Of a DNA stretch of 26,114 nt, positions 1 through 10,100 are shown piece after piece; position 1 is the stretch's first letter; every line of letters begins with the position of its first letter. Origin of the DNA: Treponema sp. UBA1793 (lineage in GTDB: Bacteria > Spirochaetota > Spirochaetia > Treponematales > Treponemataceae). The position numbers and the translations under genes were made by a program. A model generated the notes under the pieces. The model made no database searches. It was given only the letters and a program-made list of their open reading frames with translations, and was not told the origin of the DNA. The DNA lies in assembly GCA_002314445.1 (NCBI GenBank), contig DCFX01000045.1, positions 1 to 26,114 on the forward strand, in the 5' to 3' direction.

Positions 1-3000
1 AAATCGGTAAGCATCGTGGGCTGCACGCTGAAATTGGTAAAATGATTTGTAAGGAATATGATGATATTCTGTTCCGTATCAATTCCCGTCTTTTCAGCTT
101 TGAACCACCGCGCCCACAGCGGATCGTAATAGTACACGTCAAGATCGCACTCGGGGAATCCCTGCGGTACGTTGCTGTCGTCATAGTGTATCATGACAAG
201 CGCTTCGTCTTTCAGTTCCGCATGATCCGTTTCCTGAAGCTTTCCGTTTCCTGCATCAAGCAGCGTGGTAAACGAATAGATGGGGCCCACAATCGGATTC
301 GCGCTCCGTTCGTCGAGCGTTTCGCTCTCTATCTGTTTGACGAGCACCGCCCTTATTTTACTGTCCTCTCCCTGCGCGGGAACGGCAATCTTTACGTTTT
401 CGTATTCAACAAGGGTCGCTTCCGTCTTTTTCAACGGCTGTACGGTCACACCCGCAATCGCTCCGGCCGCTTTCGTCACCGGGCCAAGATTATGCGCCCT
501 GTCTTCCGGCTGTACGGTCATGTGAATGAACGTTCCGTTCGCAAGGCCGGTCTTTTTATACGACGTACCGGTCACGCTTTCCGTGCTGTCTGTTCCGCCT
601 TCATTCCAGCCTATATGATACGTAATGATATCGGTATCGCCTGTCTCCCATTTCCCTTCCATATCCCCGTTGCCGGGAATCAGGCGGCAGTCCGTTACGG
701 CTTTCGGCGCAGTCGTATCTATACGCAGGGGAAGGCTTTCCTCCGTCATATTGCCAGCCATATCAACGGCGCGGACACTCACCTTGTGTTCGCCGTCAGC
801 AAGTTCCGCAAACTTGTATCCGCTTGCTTCGGTTGTCCATTCCCCGTCGTCGAGCTTCAGCTCATACCGTGCAACTCCCGACGTTGCATCAGTCGTTACA
901 AAACCCACCACAGGCGTATTGTTGTTCGACCATCCGGAAATATCGGACGTTACGGTAAACGGCACGGGCGGTGTAACATCTATATAAAAAGTCAGTGAAT
1001 CAGCAGTACTGTTTCCCGCCTCATCAAGCGCGCGGATGACCACTCGGTGCAATCCGTCGCTGAGCGCGCTGAACGTATACCCGCTTTCTATTTTTTTCCA
1101 GTCGTTTCCGTCAAGCTGCAGTTCGTACGACGCAACACCCGATGTTGCATCAGTCGTTGCAAAACTGACGGAAGGTGTATTGTTGTTTGTCCAGCCAGAA
1201 ACATCGGGCTGCAGCGTAAATTTTTCAGGAGGAGTCGCATCGGTATACACGGCAAGCGATTCAAGCCGTATATTTCCCGCCTTGTCCACTGCGCGCACAA
1301 ACACAGTGTGCAATCCGTCGGCAAGATCCTTGAGCGTTACCGGACTTTCGGCTTCCGTCCATCCCTTTCCGTCAAGATTGTATTCGTACCGGGCGACACC
1401 CGATACCGCATCCGTCGTCGCAAAACTGATGACCGGACTCGTGTTGTTCGTCCAGCCCGTCACGTCGGAACGTATGTCAAACGCGGCAGGAGGCGTTACG
1501 TCGACGGTAAAATGAACACTGGCCGTATTGCTTACGTTTCCGGCCCTGTCCTGAGCCGTAACGCTCCAGTCATACGTACCGTCGGCAAGCGTATATGTCC
1601 TTTTATGAGGATTGTCCGCATCGTATTCCCATGCTTCATCGTTCGTCTTCCACCATAACCGTTCCGCATCCGCACCGCCTGCTGCAAGAGCCGTAAAATC
1701 AATTGTACTTGAATCAATATACTCATCCGGTTCCGGACTGACGATAGATATTGCCGGTACGCTTGTATCCAGAATAACGACAATGGTCCTGCTCACGCTC
1801 CGTCCGAGCGTATCGCGCAGTACTATGGAAAACGTATTTTCACCTTCCGCAAGTTCTTCCGCACAGCTGAATCGTCCGTATTGCTGTTGAACCTGCGTTC
1901 CGTTTATGGTGAGCACGGCGTCTGTTACATTTCCCGTACGGCCCGTTATGGTACAGGCGGCAGTCTTTGTATACGCACCGCCTTCGGGCTCATCGATTAT
2001 AAGGACAGGATCCTCCGCCGCTTTCCATATTTCCTTTACCCAGTACGCCTTTACATTGCTCCCGTCCCTGAGCTCTACCGTTATACGCTGATATCCGTCT
2101 GAAAGCGTTACCGTCGTTCCGAACTTTCCGCCGCTGTCCAGGGGTACGGACGTTCCGTTTACAAGGCATGTGTATGCTTTATCAGCCGCACGGCCAGATA
2201 CGGTAAACGTACTGTCGGTCGTCGAAAGGAACGACTCTCCCTGATCAAAGCTGCCGTAACTGTTCGCCCCCTCCCTCAGAGGATACGACGCTGAATACGT
2301 CAGCCCGTTTTTTGTCCCGGTAATTGCAATAGTTCCCCTGACGGCACTTTTATCAGTGCGCGCTATGGGAAGCCAGAATATTTTGTCAGCCTGAGACGGG
2401 TGATATCCGTTTATAAGCGGAACGACGGAAGAATCGCCCAGCCAGCCGATAAAGGAACTGCCGTCACCGCTGTCCGCATTTGCAGCATCGCTGCGCGGCC
2501 ACCACAGTTCAAGCCCCAGTCTGCTGTCCTTTTCTTCACTGCCATACAGTTCTATTTCATCGGGCATCTCCCCGCTGTAATCAAGTTCATCCGCACGAAG
2601 CCCTGCAGGAGTACATTCCCACCATCCGCTGCCGCTGTCGGTCCACGGTATCTCTCCGGCGCTCACGCCTGCAAGTTTGAATGCACATTCAGGCGCTGCC
2701 TGTCCGCTGTACCGCACCCGCAGTTTTTCCAGCCGGTACACGCCGCCGAATTTCCATGTATGCTGTGTGCCTTCGGGAACGGCAGTTTCAGGACCAGCTT
2801 CCGCCCCAGCGCTTATGCCGTCGCTGTACGGCCATCCCAGCGAAATCCGTCCGTGATTTTCATTCCGCCTGAAAAGGACGCTACGCACATCCTGCGCACC
2901 GTTGAGCTTTAAAAACTGTATGCCTTTTCTAAAATCCTCTTTCCTGACGGCATACCGGTACAGGGTGTTTCCGTTGAGCCATACGGACGGGCTGCACGTA

Positions 3001-4175
3001 AACGGTACTCCGTTCCATTCACCCGTTAGACTGTTTCCCGTCTTTCCCAGAACCGTGACTTCAATGAGAGAATCGGCCGCTCCGTCAGGAACCGGATACG
3101 AGCCTGTCGTATCATCTGACTGTAAACTGCTGCTTTCAATAGTAAAGAACTGCGAGCCGTCAGAAGAAACAGCACTCCGGGGAAGTTCACGCACCGCATC
3201 ATTCTGCGCGCCCTCTCCCCATACTTCAATTTCACTGATGAACCGCGCCTGTTCCCATCCGCCCGGAAACGTAATCCTTATTCTGCCGGTCGTTACCGGC
3301 TGTGCAAGTGCAAGACGCTGCCATCCTGTCTGCGCTCCGTTCACCGCCGCAGGTCCGATTATCTGTGCATCAGTCCATGTACCGTTATCATCGAATTCAA
3401 ACTCGACGCTCCTCCAGTACTGCAGGAAATATGCCTTGAGCGTTTCTATCCGGTATTCGCCGTCAAGATCCCAGATTATTTCCGCCGGTTTATCAGGATT
3501 TCCGTATTTCGCGGGAAAGATTTTTCCTGTCGGATTGTTTGCGTCGTTCGTCTGTGAAACGTCCCAGGGCGTGCTCCACAGCGGTTCGTACCAGGCGTTG
3601 TCTTTGAGCCCGTCCCACAGTCTCCGTGCCTGCAGATTTATAGTCTCAGTTAAGTTGCAGTGATATGTTTCGGGCAGGATTTTACCGTACCTGCCTGCGT
3701 TTTCTTTTGTTGTGTATGTTACTCCGCGTATTTCCGCTTTATACGCGCCCGTACCTTTGAGCGCTATATGCAGCAGACGGCTTTCAGGCGTGTCGTCAGG
3801 AAACTGAAACGTAACGTTTCCGTCAGCAGGCCCTTTTTTGACAGCGCCGGAAACGGCAGCAAGACTGCCGTCCGTTTCCACACTGCATGAAAGTTCACAG
3901 TCTTCCGGCAGCTGGACGTCAAGCGTGACGCTGTTGAATCTGACGGCCGAACCGATATATGTTTCAATCCAGCCGGAGCTTTCTCCGTCGGAAAGTTTCC
4001 AGTATGTCGTACTGTCGCCGTCAAACGCATATCTTGCCGGCGTCGTAATTCCGGTATTTGCACTTTCGCGGCATCCCGATGAATCAGTATCTCCCCACGA
4101 TACTCCGGTTTCAGCATATATTCCGTTAAGCAGCAGCAGACTGCAGATTACAGTAAAAAGTCTCTCTCTTTTCAT
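1..4175 (-). CDS. Giant secreted discoidin/Ig-like protein, probably the N-terminal half of an RHS/YD-repeat protein (runs off left edge)
   Basis: An uninterrupted frame of 1391 codons runs from ATG at 4175 to the window edge; I translated it by hand and met no stop. The start lies one base after the stop of the 2660-aa gene. Residues 1-21 form a signal peptide (MKRERLFTVICSLLLLNGIYA). Two F5/8 type C (discoidin)-like regions follow at about 25-150 (contains FDGDSTTYW) and 173-320 (ends in ISEIEVWGEG). Three near-identical Ig-like modules occupy about 892-1152, then an FN3-like module, then from about 1250 a segment with VKIAVPAQ and LDVYYYDPLWARWFKA. Segments of that last kind commonly precede SpvB/RHS cores, so the missing part may be YD repeats (inference). 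It could instead be a stand-alone adhesin. Surface or extracellular location is likely. Confidence 0.85.
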   Translation of the reverse strand, partial: MKRERLFTVICSLLLLNGIYAETGVSWGDTDSSGCRESANTGITTPARYAFDGDSTTYWKLSDGESSGWIETYIGSAVRFNSVTLDVQLPEDCELSCSVETDGSLAAVSGAVKKGPADGNVTFQFPDDTPESRLLHIALKGTGAYKAEIRGVTYTTKENAGRYGKILPETYHCNLTETINLQARRLWDGLKDNAWYEPLWSTPWDVSQTNDANNPTGKIFPAKYGNPDKPAEIIWDLDGEYRIETLKAYFLQYWRSVEFEFDDNGTWTDAQIIGPAAVNGAQTGWQRLALAQPVTTGRIRITFPGGWEQARFISEIEVWGEGAQNDAVRELPRSAVSSDGSQFFTIESSSLQSDDTTGSYPVPDGAADSLIEVTVLGKTGNSLTGEWNGVPFTCSPSVWLNGNTLYRYAVRKEDFRKGIQFLKLNGAQDVRSVLFRRNENHGRISLGWPYSDGISAGAEAGPETAVPEGTQHTWKFGGVYRLEKLRVRYSGQAAPECAFKLAGVSAGEIPWTDSGSGWWECTPAGLRADELDYSGEMPDEIELYGSEEKDSRLGLELWWPRSDAANADSGDGSSFIGWLGDSSVVPLINGYHPSQADKIFWLPIARTDKSAVRGTIAITGTKNGLTYSASYPLREGANSYGSFDQGESFLSTTDSTFTVSGRAADKAYTCLVNGTSVPLDSGGKFGTTVTLSDGYQRITVELRDGSNVKAYWVKEIWKAAEDPVLIIDEPEGGAYTKTAACTITGRTGNVTDAVLTINGTQVQQQYGRFSCAEELAEGENTFSIVLRDTLGRSVSRTIVVILDTSVPAISIVSPEPDEYIDSSTIDFTALAAGGADAERLWWKTNDEAWEYDADNPHKRTYTLADGTYDWSVTAQDRAGNVSNTASVHFTVDVTPPAAFDIRSDVTGWTNNTSPVISFATTDAVSGVARYEYNLDGKGWTEAESPVTLKDLADGLHTVFVRAVDKAGNIRLESLAVYTDATPPEKFTLQPDVSGWTNNNTPSVSFATTDATSGVASYELQLDGNDWKKIESGYTFSALSDGLHRVVIRALDEAGNSTADSLTFYIDVTPPVPFTVTSDISGWSNNNTPVVGFVTTDATSGVARYELKLDDGEWTTEASGYKFAELADGEHKVSVRAVDMAGNMTEESLPLRIDTTAPKAVTDCRLIPGNGDMEGKWETGDTDIITYHIGWNEGGTDSTESVTGTSYKKTGLANGTFIHMTVQPEDRAHNLGPVTKAAGAIAGVTVQPLKKTEATLVEYENVKIAVPAQGEDSKIRAVLVKQIESETLDERSANPIVGPIYSFTTLLDAGNGKLQETDHAELKDEALVMIHYDDSNVPQGFPECDLDVYYYDPLWARWFKAEKTGIDTEQNIIIFLTNHFTNFSVQPTMLTD
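720..1502 (-). repeat. Three tandem 261-bp repeats encoding Ig-like modules
   Basis: Inside the left-edge gene three modules begin at 1502, 1241 and 980, and the next module begins at 719, so each unit is exactly 261 bp or 87 codons. Each starts D-V/A-T-P-P, then has SGW-T/S-NN, then TTDA-x-SGVA-x-YE, then L-x-DG-x-H and ends near A-x-D-x-AGN. These are the hallmarks of bacterial Ig-like 'TDNAGN' domains. The exact spacing points to duplication by recombination, and the copy number could vary between strains. Confidence 0.9.
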
Positions 4176-4176
4176 A

Positions 4177-7100
4177 TTATTCTTCCTCAAGTGCATTCAG
4201 TTCTTCTTCGGTCAGGACTGTCTTTGTCCTGTCGTAATAAGCGGTTCCGTTTCCATCCAGTCTGGTCGTATGTATGCTGTACGAACCGTCCCCGTCTTCC
4301 TTGATTCCATATTCTTCATTACCGGTAATGCTGCTGTCCGTTACGGAAAGCGTTCCGCCAAGCAGATGCAGTCCCGTTATACACGAAGTTATTTCAGCGT
4401 TTTTCATCGTAAGAGAGCCTCCGCTGTAAAGTGTCATTCCCCGTACTGCACCGTGTATGAGAAGATTGTTCAGCACCGCCTTTCCGCCGATTGTAACGCC
4501 TTCCCACACTTTTCCGGATTCGCTGCATGTAATGCTGTTCGTCCCGCTGCCGGTTACGGATTTTAACGTTCCGCCTTTTTCCACCGTTAAGCCGCTTTTA
4601 TACAGTTCCTCATCCTTGTTCCATATGCCGCCGGCCTGTACCAAGCTTTCGTCCATAGTAAGCGTACGCCCTGAGGGAACGGTTACTTCTCCCGTTATTT
4701 CGTATTGCCCTGTCCAGTATTCATCGACAAGCAGTTTTCCCTGCCGTGTATTTTCAACTTTTATCGTCAAATCAACCGAAGAGGCCTTACCGTACCTGTC
4801 CGTCACGGTAAGTGTTCCGGGATAATAACTCGTCTGTGCCTTTTCGGTTTTCTGTGTAAATACGACGCCGTGCTTCTGAGATTCTCCGTATACGCTCTGC
4901 AAAGACGCCCCGCCTGTCCATGACTGTACCTGGCTGCCGTTTGCCGGTTCCCACCGGTACGTGAGCGGATAGTCGCCGCTGCGGCTCCCTTCGTCGTCGT
5001 CTATTGTTACAAGCTCGTCTATTGTCCTCGTATGGCCGGGCCATACGGTAAGAGTTTCCGTCTGTACCGTTATCTGCGGTTCGCGGTTGTACCTGAGGTA
5101 TGCCGTTGCACGGCCCGTATTTCCCGCGCGGTCAGTCATGGCAATTTCAACCGTATAGACATATGCTGCGGGATTTGCCCCGAACGGTATTTTCCCGGCT
5201 GCCGTATCAGTATAGGCGTTTACATCCTGTGTGCCTGACGCAGCAGTTTCAGGATACGTCTGTTTCGGAAACCACGAACCCTCACCGCTGATATCCCACT
5301 GCACAACCTCTCCGGCCGTCATGGTATACGCCTGCTCAGGTCCGTTTGAAATATAGACCGTCCGGGTGTTATCCTTTATGGTAAGCGACTGGCTTTCACA
5401 GCCAATCCATTCAGGCTTTCCGCTTATAAGAGATGGCGCGGTCCTGTCTACCGTCAGCAGCGCTCCGCAGCACACACTCCAGTGCCCGCTGCCGTTCTGA
5501 ACGGCAAGCAGCGGTTTGTATTTGCCCTCTTTATTGGACGTAAGCCCGCCCTGTATGTTTTCAATCGTGAACGGATGCCCCTTTCCGTTGTCCGCAGCAA
5601 CAGCTGCCACATTCTTCCAGTCGAAAGACGCTTCGTCCGTGTCTTCCGGCACCACAACAAGCCGGTACGCAAGTATACCGCTCTGCTCATCCTGCGCACT
5701 CACCGTCCAGCCGCCGACGCTTCCGCTTTCATTCGTCCACGCCCAGCTGCGCTCCGCTTTCTGTATTTCCGGCTCCGTCGTATCGGCTTCGACTGCCTGA
5801 ATGTTCGTTATACCACTCCAGACACCCATGCCGTTCGCGGCACGCAGCCTGATGCGTACTGCCTTACCCTGCCACCAGGAGAGGTTTCCTCCGCGTATTG
5901 ACGTGAGCTTTCTGCTCAAGTCAATTTGATTTACACCCGTCGTCTCCTGCCAGCCGGTAAGTTCTTCTTCTCCCGGTACAAGAACGGCGCTCCATTCGAT
6001 GCTTCCCGTTCCCGTCTTTCCGCTGCCGTACTGCACGTGACCTGTTATGCTGTCGTACCAGCAGGTAACACGCTCCCCGTACGGTATCTTCGATTTTTCC
6101 GCATCGTACGCAGGAGGAGTCATATCTATGGTAAGTGTCAGAGACGCAGCCTTTCCTGCCGCACCCGTATATGAATATGCGCTGACGGTTATTGAAATGC
6201 TGTCTCCGTCCTTCACTTTAAAGGCATCACTGCTCCAGACAAACGATTCGGAACGGCTCTGTACAGATTCGGAAACGAGCACCATTCCGTCGGCCTTTAC
6301 GGCCCGCACGGTATAGCCGCTCACCCATCTGCTTACGCCGTCCTCAAGGTTCCAGGTAAGGCCGATACGGTTTACATCAGCCGTATATTCCAGTCCCGTC
6401 ACGGCAGGCACACTGCCCTCGACCATAAATCCGCCGCTTTCCGCGGCAGCCGATGCGTTGCCGCCTGCATCTTCCGCGCCCGCTTCAAATATCCAGGCGC
6501 TTCCTTCAAGACCGCCTTCAAGCTTAACCTCTGCGCCGTACGCTCCCGCATCATTCTTTTTAAGAACGACAGACGTTCCGTATGCGCTTCTCTTTCCGCT
6601 GTCGTCGATCCTGTATGCCTGAACATACGCTCCGTCAATCCAGCTTTCTTCCTCGTCGACATCTTCTATCTGCACGTATACGCTGCCGCCTGCTATATCG
6701 GACGCCGCAACATACCCGTATAATTTCTTTTTCATGCTGCTGCTGCCGTACACGCCTATTTCGTGGATGTACGGAGCTGTATTGTCAAGTATAATGCCGT
6801 CGCTGTATCCGGCAGTCTCAAGCCCCGCACCATTCACAGCCTTTACAGCAAACACAATTGTTTTCCCGTCTGCGGAAGCAGCAGCCTGCCTCAAATCAAC
6901 GGAAGCAGTCTCTTCGGGAGACTCTCCCGCCTGCACGGTTACTTTCGTCCACTGCCCCGGCATAGTACCGGCCTTTCCCGTAACGGGCCACGTACCGGTA
7001 TCAGCTGCCTCTCCCGCAAAATACCAGCCCCAGTAATATGCCTTTATCCCGCTTTCAGGATCTTTTTCGCTCAGCCGCCAGTTGCACGTGACGTTCTGCT

Positions 7101-10100
7101 TCGTATAATTGACAACCGCTCCCTGATCTATGACAACAGGAACAGGAGGTGCACTGTTGTCTATCACGATTCCACCTGTCCATACGGTCGTCTGCTGTCC
7201 GGCACCGTTTTCTGCACGCACGGCAAACCGCACGTACTCACCCGTCGTTACGGATGAAGACACATCAGCCGTTACCATGCCCTGGCGGCCGCTGTACGTA
7301 TGCCATCCGCCGTCAGGCTCAGGAATCGTTGTCCATACACCTGCTTTGTTTTTCTGCACGCACCATTCCGCCGTTTTTATGCCGGATACCGTATCCTCCG
7401 CCCTGAACGACGCGCTTACTGCCGTACCGGCTGCAGCGTCCGGTATGTTTGTCCATGAAACAGACGGTGCACTGCCGTCGACAACAGCTGGAAGGCTGCT
7501 TCCTTTTTCAGTATTCTTCCCCTGCGCATCGAGTCCTTCTATTTCAAGATAAACCGTATCGCCTTCCGAAAGCCCGCTTGAAGATAAATCCACGACTGCC
7601 GAAACAGCGTCAGTTGTTCCGCTTACAACAGCCGTACCTGCTCCCTCTTTATACAAACTGTACCGGTACGACACACCCGTTCCGCCGCTCTCCCAGCTCG
7701 CCCCGAACGTTCCGCCTGCAGCCACGTAATCCGGCATATACACTGTCATTCCCTTACCTGACACGGGGACGGCTGCAGGAGCGCTCACACGTTCCGTACC
7801 CGCGCCGTTTACCGCCCTGCCTCTGACAAAGAAATTTCCCTTATTCCATGCAATATCACCCGTGCCCCAGCCGATTCGTACACCTGCAGCACCGGAAACG
7901 ACCGGTACGCTGTTCAGGACTGTCTCCGCCGTTCCGTTTTTCTGATACAGCTCGACAGTCTTTACAGAGCCCGTATCGGTGTCATCTCCCCCTGTAACAC
8001 GTACGTCGAACCGCTCGTTTTCATAGCAGGAACTCCTGCCGCCGGAAAAAGACGGGGATACTGAAATGTTTTCAGGAGCGGTCGTATCGATTGTAAACAG
8101 ACAGCTTTCCGCCGATGCGGAAACACCGTTTTTATTTTTCAGTATGGCTTTTATCTTATAGGTACCGCCGTCGCTCCACGCACACGATGATGCCGCTTCT
8201 TTCCAGGCGGCCGCACCGCTGACGGCGTCAGATTCTTCATTGTCCTTACAGCGTATGATGCTCCAGCTTTCCGTTAATCCGCCGGACGAGGCTGTCTCCG
8301 CCGTAAAATGGACGGCTGCCTTCAGTGTACCCGTATCGGTAACATACATTCCCGTCAGTCCGTCTCCGGTAACGCCCGTAAGCACGACGGAAAAAGCCGG
8401 TACCGACGGATTATATTCAGCACTTCCGCCCTGATATTCCTCACTTTCGTTTCCCGCTTTGTCTTTTACTTTGAAGCTCAGGCTCACGCTGCTGCCATCC
8501 CCCGAAACCGCGCTCCAGTCGGGTTTTACACTGCACGCGCCGTCTTTCCAGGGATTCCATGGTTCCCACGAACCTTTTCCCTGCCGCCACGTCCATGAGA
8601 GAATGCCGCTTGTATCGTCAGATGCAGTAAGCGATGCGCCCGCCCGGCCGCTGCTGTCCGCAAAAGCGTTTACCTGCGCACCCGTAATGTGAGGGGCTGT
8701 CGTATCGAACAAACCGAATACGCTTACCGTACTGCCGTTCCCCGCCCTGTCGGCCGCACTGAGCGTGAGTTTATATTTTCCCGTAAGTGCAGGCGTTTCG
8801 ACAGTAAATCCTGTCCCACCGTCAGTCTGCACGCTGCCCGTTCCGCTGCTGTATGAGGGCCTGCCGCCTGCCGTATCGGGACTGTTGTCATCCGCAGCCG
8901 GTTCCAGTTTCCACAGAATGCTCTTAATACCGCTGAGCGCGTCTGACGCGGTGCATTTGAATTTCCGGACATTCGACCAGAAACCGCTGTTCCACAACGC
9001 ATCATCGGCAGAGACGACAGGTGCCGTAAAATCGCAGTGAGACGCATCATACGCCTTACGCTGACTGGTAATGCCTGTCTGTACCATCTGAGCAGGTTTT
9101 GCCCCCGTACTGCTGCCCGCCCACGCGTCAAACGTAACCGAAAGCCCGGACAGCGAGGCGGAAGCCTTTACTTTGTCCGCAGACACGCTGGTCAGCGTAC
9201 CGTCTGCATTCAGCACGTACAGTTTATCCAGAGCAAAAATTGATTCAATACTATGAGTCCAGTCCGTATACCATGTATTCGTGCCGCTTGCGGCCCGCAC
9301 ACGGTACCACACGCCGTCCCCGTCAGGGTCTGAAGCGCTCACCCAGCCGATGCCGGGAGCCGAACCGATATAGTCAGGCCAGTTCACGTCGCCGGAGCAA
9401 AACACCGGCGCACTGTCGGGAACGGCATACACAGCTGCAGGCCCTTCCCTGTTGAGCATGACGATAACGTCTGCAGGATTCGTACCAGCTGCACCTGCAG
9501 CCGACGGGCCGCTGTATTCCGCCCGGATATGCATTCTGCGCTCAGTTCCTTCACCCCACGCTCCGGCCGCCTTCAAATCGTCGACGGTCCAGATATACCC
9601 GCCTGCACCCTCCCGGGCGCTTACATTCACCCCTTTCTCGTTCGTACCTTTTAAACCGATGCATGTATAGACTGTCTTATACGTAACTGTATACACCTTT
9701 CCGTCTATATCGGTTACCTGTATTCCCGGCAGAGTGCCGACCGGATTCGCAACTGACAGATAAAAAGACGCCGTATTTTTATGGGCATCAGTAGTCACGA
9801 CCTTACCCGCACCGATGGCAGCAGGCACATCGGGTACGGTCACCGTCAGCACGCTTTTTTCATAGTTTCCGCAGCCGTCAACAGCCGCAAGATACAGTCC
9901 GGCCTTCTGCCCCTGTACGGCGGATGTGAGTGTCTTACCGGCACCACCCGTTCCCGAATTGCTGTAGACGGGGCTCTCCCCCGAAAATCCTTTTCCCGCC
10001 GCCGCGTCCATAGACACTTTATCTTTAAACTGATACACCGAAGTCTTTTCAGTACCTGCCGGCAGGTTGATTGTACAACTGACGTTTCCCTTTGCATCGG

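Noticed and set aside
42..998. A 318-codon plus-strand open frame, and similar plus-strand frames over 1-12 kb
   Set aside because: They lie antisense to a continuous minus-strand frame with a signal peptide and clear Ig-like repeats. Their translations are Arg/Ser/Cys-rich and show no domain.
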